DNA of 34,025 nt from an uncultured Prevotellaceae bacterium (GTDB taxonomy: Bacteria; Bacteroidota; Bacteroidia; Bacteroidales; Bacteroidaceae), in contig CAMHEL010000021.1 in NCBI GenBank assembly GCA_946184125.1, positions 1 through 34,025 of the forward strand. Direction: 5' to 3'. A program made the position numbers and the translations under genes. Below are positions 31,541 through 34,025 of this stretch, piece by piece. The notes under the pieces were generated by a model. That model worked only from the letters and a program-made list of their open reading frames with translations, searched no databases and was not told the origin of the DNA. The first letter of the stretch is position 1, and each line of letters opens with the position of its first letter.

Positions 31541-31581
31541 AAAAGAAAAGCGAAGGCCGGAACATCAACCGGCCTTCGCTT
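31541..31581 (-). terminator. Strong intrinsic terminator of glyA
   Basis: On the minus strand a perfect 13-bp stem (AAGCGAAGGCCGG with CCGGCCTTCGCTT; arms 31581-31569 and 31560-31548) closes an 8-nt loop. It is followed by TTCTTTTT. It lies directly behind the glyA stop. Confidence 0.92.
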
Positions 31582-31589
31582 AAGTGCTA

Positions 31590-32870
31590 TTAATAGGCGA
31601 AGAGAGGATAGTCTTTCATCGTGTCGTTCACTTTTTCGCGGACGCGTGCGATGACTTTCTCGTCCTCGGGGGCGTTGAGCACCTCTTCGATGAGTTCGGC
31701 TATCAGTATCATCATGTCCTCCTTTGCGCCACGTGTGGTGAGCGCCGGTGTACCCAGTCGGATGCCCGATGTTTGGAAGGCGCTGCGGCTGTCGAAGGGA
31801 ACCATGTTCTTGTTGACGGTGATGTCGGCCGAAACGAGCGCATTCTCTGCCACCTTTCCCGTGAGGTCGGGATATTTGGTGCGGAGGTCAACGAGCATGG
31901 AGTGGTTGTCTGTTCCACCGCTCACGATGCCGAAGCCACGTTTGATGAGTTCCTCGGCCAGCACGCGGGCATTGGTCTGCACCTGTTTTGCCCATGCTTT
32001 GAACTCTGGCTGAAGTGCTTCTTGGAATGCCACGGCCTTGGCAGCGATGACATGCTCGAGCGGACCGCCCTGTGTGCCAGGGAAGACCGCGCTGTCGAGC
32101 AGTTGGCTCATCATTTTCACCACGCCCTTCGGTGTTTTCTTTCCCCAAGGGTTCTCGAAGTCTTTGCCCAGGAGGATGATGCCACCACGTGGTCCACGGA
32201 GTGTCTTGTGGGTGGTCGAGGTGACGATGTGTGCATAGCGCAGCGGGTTGTCGAGCAGTCCTGCGGCGATGAGTCCTGCGGGGTGAGCCATGTCGACCAT
32301 GAGCAGTGCGCCCACGCTGTCGGCGATTTCCCTCATGCGTTTGTAGTCCCATTCACGGCTGTAAGCCGAGCCGCCACCGATAATCAGTTTGGGCTTGTGC
32401 TCCTGTGCCAGGGCTTCCATCTCGTCGTAGTCCACCCTTCCAGTCTCCTTGTTGAGGTTGTATCCCACGGGGTTGTAGAGGATGCCCGAGGTGTTGACCA
32501 GTGAACCGTGCGAAAGGTGTCCGCCATGAGCGAGGTTGAGTCCCATGAAGGTGTCGCCTGGGTTGAGCACGGTGAGTAGCACAGCGGCATTGGCCTGTGC
32601 GCCAGAGTGTGGCTGCACGTTGACCCATTCAGCGTCGAAGAGGGCTTTCAGCCTTTCGCGGGCCAGGTCTTCCACGCGGTCCACCACTTGGCAACCGCCA
32701 TAGTAGCGCTTGCCGGGAAGGCCCTCGGCGTATTTGTTGGTCAGGCAGCTGCCCATGGCCTGCATCACCTCGTCGCTGACGAAGTTCTCAGAGGCAATCA
32801 GCTCCATTCCTTTCAACTGACGTTGGTGCTCTCTCTCAATGAGGTCAAAAATCTCTTGGTCTCTTTTCAT
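31590..32870 (-). CDS. glyA: Serine hydroxymethyltransferase
   Basis: The 426-residue PLP enzyme interconverts serine and glycine, loading one-carbon units onto tetrahydrofolate. Landmarks are [10 protein letters not shown] (residues 23-32), YGGCQVVD (57-64), [11 protein letters not shown] (84-94), Asp193/His196 in MVDMAHPAG (191-199), and the PLP lysine Lys222 in [14 protein letters not shown]. It lies 65 nt after pyrI on the same strand with no promoter visible in the gap. It may therefore be read together with pyrB-pyrI, linking one-carbon and pyrimidine supply. A strong terminator follows. Confidence 0.98.
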   Translation of the reverse strand: MKRDQEIFDLIEREHQRQLKGMELIASENFVSDEVMQAMGSCLTNKYAEGLPGKRYYGGCQVVDRVEDLARERLKALFDAEWVNVQPHSGAQANAAVLLTVLNPGDTFMGLNLAHGGHLSHGSLVNTSGILYNPVGYNLNKETGRVDYDEMEALAQEHKPKLIIGGGSAYSREWDYKRMREIADSVGALLMVDMAHPAGLIAAGLLDNPLRYAHIVTSTTHKTLRGPRGGIILLGKDFENPWGKKTPKGVVKMMSQLLDSAVFPGTQGGPLEHVIAAKAVAFQEALQPEFKAWAKQVQTNARVLAEELIKRGFGIVSGGTDNHSMLVDLRTKYPDLTGKVAENALVSADITVNKNMVPFDSRSAFQTSGIRLGTPALTTRGAKEDMMILIAELIEEVLNAPEDEKVIARVREKVNDTMKDYPLFAY

Positions 32871-32935
32871 GTTGTTTTGATGTTAATATAATGGGTTGTT
32901 TTATCTGCTGGAGATGGTGTGTGGCTGTCAGCTGG

Positions 32936-33394
32936 TCAGCTGGTCAGTTCCACCTGGTTGATGTCCTGCTCCTTGTCGCAGTAATGGCAGCGGAGCACGC
33001 CTCGGTTCTTGTCCACGACTCGGAAGACGGTGGCCATGGGTTCGTTGTTGGTGATGCACACGGGGTTGTTGCATTTCACGATGCCATGGAGCTCGTCGGG
33101 GGTCGTCACGGTTTTCTTCTCCACCACTTCGTAGTTGTGAATGATGCTCAGCACCACGTTGGGTGCCACCACCGAGAGGCGTGATATTTCAGCGTCGGAG
33201 AAGAATTTGTCGCTGATTTTGATGATGCCCTTTTGTCCCACTTTCGTCGAGGGGTAATTGAAGCCGATGGTCACGGGTGTGCTCTGGTGTGCGAGCCCGA
33301 GGAGGTTGACCACCTGGAAGGTTTTGTCGGAGGGGATATGGTCGATGACCGTGCCGTTTTTTATGGCGGCCACCAACCGCTCTTTCTTGTTCAT
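32936..33394 (-). CDS. pyrI: Aspartate carbamoyltransferase regulatory chain
   Basis: The 152-residue regulatory subunit binds nucleotide effectors and docks onto the PyrB trimers. The N-terminal allosteric domain includes [14 protein letters not shown] and FQVVNLLGL. The C-terminal zinc domain has four ligands, Cys108, Cys113, Cys136 and Cys139, in the family spacing (CNNPVC, CHYC). Presence of PyrI implies an E. coli-type allosteric holoenzyme with CTP/ATP control. It follows pyrB by 41 nt. A CAGCTGGT tandem duplication covers its stop codon. Confidence 0.97.
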   Translation of the reverse strand: MNKKERLVAAIKNGTVIDHIPSDKTFQVVNLLGLAHQSTPVTIGFNYPSTKVGQKGIIKISDKFFSDAEISRLSVVAPNVVLSIIHNYEVVEKKTVTTPDELHGIVKCNNPVCITNNEPMATVFRVVDKNRGVLRCHYCDKEQDINQVELTS

Positions 33395-33435
33395 AGTCTG
33401 TTGTTTGCTTTGGTGCTTTCGGGGAGTCGTTGGTG

Positions 33436-34025
33436 TCAGTCGATGATGGTCTTGTCGTTTCTCACCTCATCGAGTGTGATGCCCAGCACATCGCAGATGA
33501 TGGCCTCACGGGCGTAGAGGCCGTTGCGTGCCTGCTGGATGTAATAGGCCTGTGGTGTGGCGTCCACATCGTAGGCAATCTCGTTGACACGGGGCAGGGG
33601 ATGCAGGATTTTCATGCTCGGCTTGGCATTGGCGAGCATCGCCGCCCTGAGGATATAGGTGTTCTTCACCCGCTCATACTCCATGAGGTCGGAGAAGCGC
33701 TCCTTTTGCACGCGGGTCATATAGATAATGTCGGCATCGGCGATGATGTCCTCGTTGAGCTCGCTGTGCTCCTCAAACCTTATGCCCTTCTCGTGACAGT
33801 AGAGCTTGTATTCGTTGGGCATACGCAGTTCCTCGGGTGCGATGAAGTGGAAGGTGGGGTTGAAATGGCGCATGGCCATGAGCAGGGAGTGCACGGTGCG
33901 CCCGTATTTCAGGTCGCCTACCAAATAGATGTTCAGGTTCTCAAGCGTGCCTTGGGTCTGGTAGATGGTGTAGAGGTCGAGCATGCACTGTGAGGGGTGC
34001 TGGTGCGCTCCGTCGCCGGCATTGA
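33436..34025 (-). CDS. pyrB: Aspartate carbamoyltransferase catalytic chain (5' truncated by window edge)
   Basis: The C-terminal 196 residues are present; the frame is open to the window end, and the N-terminal carbamoyl phosphate domain lies outside. Visible are [12 protein letters not shown] at the very start (the conserved GDGxxQHPTQ region), [21 protein letters not shown] and the HPLPRVNEI motif of the aspartate-binding domain. The enzyme commits carbamoyl phosphate and aspartate to pyrimidine synthesis. Its partner pyrI follows 41 nt later. Confidence 0.97.
   Translation of the reverse strand, partial: NAGDGAHQHPSQCMLDLYTIYQTQGTLENLNIYLVGDLKYGRTVHSLLMAMRHFNPTFHFIAPEELRMPNEYKLYCHEKGIRFEEHSELNEDIIADADIIYMTRVQKERFSDLMEYERVKNTYILRAAMLANAKPSMKILHPLPRVNEIAYDVDATPQAYYIQQARNGLYAREAIICDVLGITLDEVRNDKTIID

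Overview
The window looks like chromosomal DNA from a Prevotella-like member of the Bacteroidota (Bacteroidales). Three things support this. Gene content fits: ftsK-lolA, a one-polypeptide Nfn/SudAB-type oxidoreductase, a TamB-TamL lipoprotein pair, pyrB-pyrI and bifunctional hisB. Eight promoters match the Bacteroidota consensus TTTG-N19/20-TAnnTTTG. Intergenic gaps are AT-rich and full of short tandem and palindromic repeats between GC-richer genes. Almost all genes are ordinary housekeeping genes; the less usual material is in the gaps.

Layout. 1-4440 (+): the 3' end of ftsK, a LolA-like protein, a DUF5687-type membrane protein and a Sde182/DUF1593-like secreted protein, closed by a hairpin terminator. 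4660-5484 (+): a band-7-like lipoprotein. 5636-11079 (-): a tight operon rplU-rpmA-serS-Nfn/GltD-like fusion-DUF486-ttcA. 11080-12368: a 1.3 kb gap with the rplU leader, a decayed zinc-finger-type gene, a candidate small RNA and the tetR promoter with direct repeats. 12369-14449 (+): tetR-fabG-pseudouridine synthase, converging on a Na/Pi cotransporter (14467-16200, -). 16408-23452 (+): tamB and tamL, overlapping. 23769-23934: tRNA-Val and tRNA-Tyr with a strong promoter and terminator. 24403-27203 (-): SPOUT RNA methyltransferase, a six-helix membrane protein and hisB in one operon. 27237-27491: three tandem palindromic elements. 27736-29994 (+): a second tamL-like gene. 30075-34025 (-): a WalJ/YycJ-like metallohydrolase, an unknown 194-residue protein, glyA, pyrI and the 3' part of pyrB.

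How the genes fit together. Envelope biogenesis is the main theme (LolA, TamB and two TamL lipoproteins). Around it are translation and RNA modification (L21, L27, SerS, TtcA, RluA-like and TrmH-like enzymes, two tRNAs), one-carbon and pyrimidine metabolism (GlyA, PyrB, PyrI), histidine synthesis (HisB) and redox balancing (Nfn-like fusion).

I found no CRISPR array, complete transposase, prophage or defence island. The best candidates for undescribed biology are a roughly 90-nt small RNA gene (11691-11780, -), a dispersed palindromic element whose arm carries the promoter of the RNA methyltransferase gene, a MITE-like nested inverted repeat (24073-24291), and GTACAC direct repeats in the tetR leader. 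Several start codons were moved downstream of the longest-ORF start because a promoter or signal peptide fixes them.
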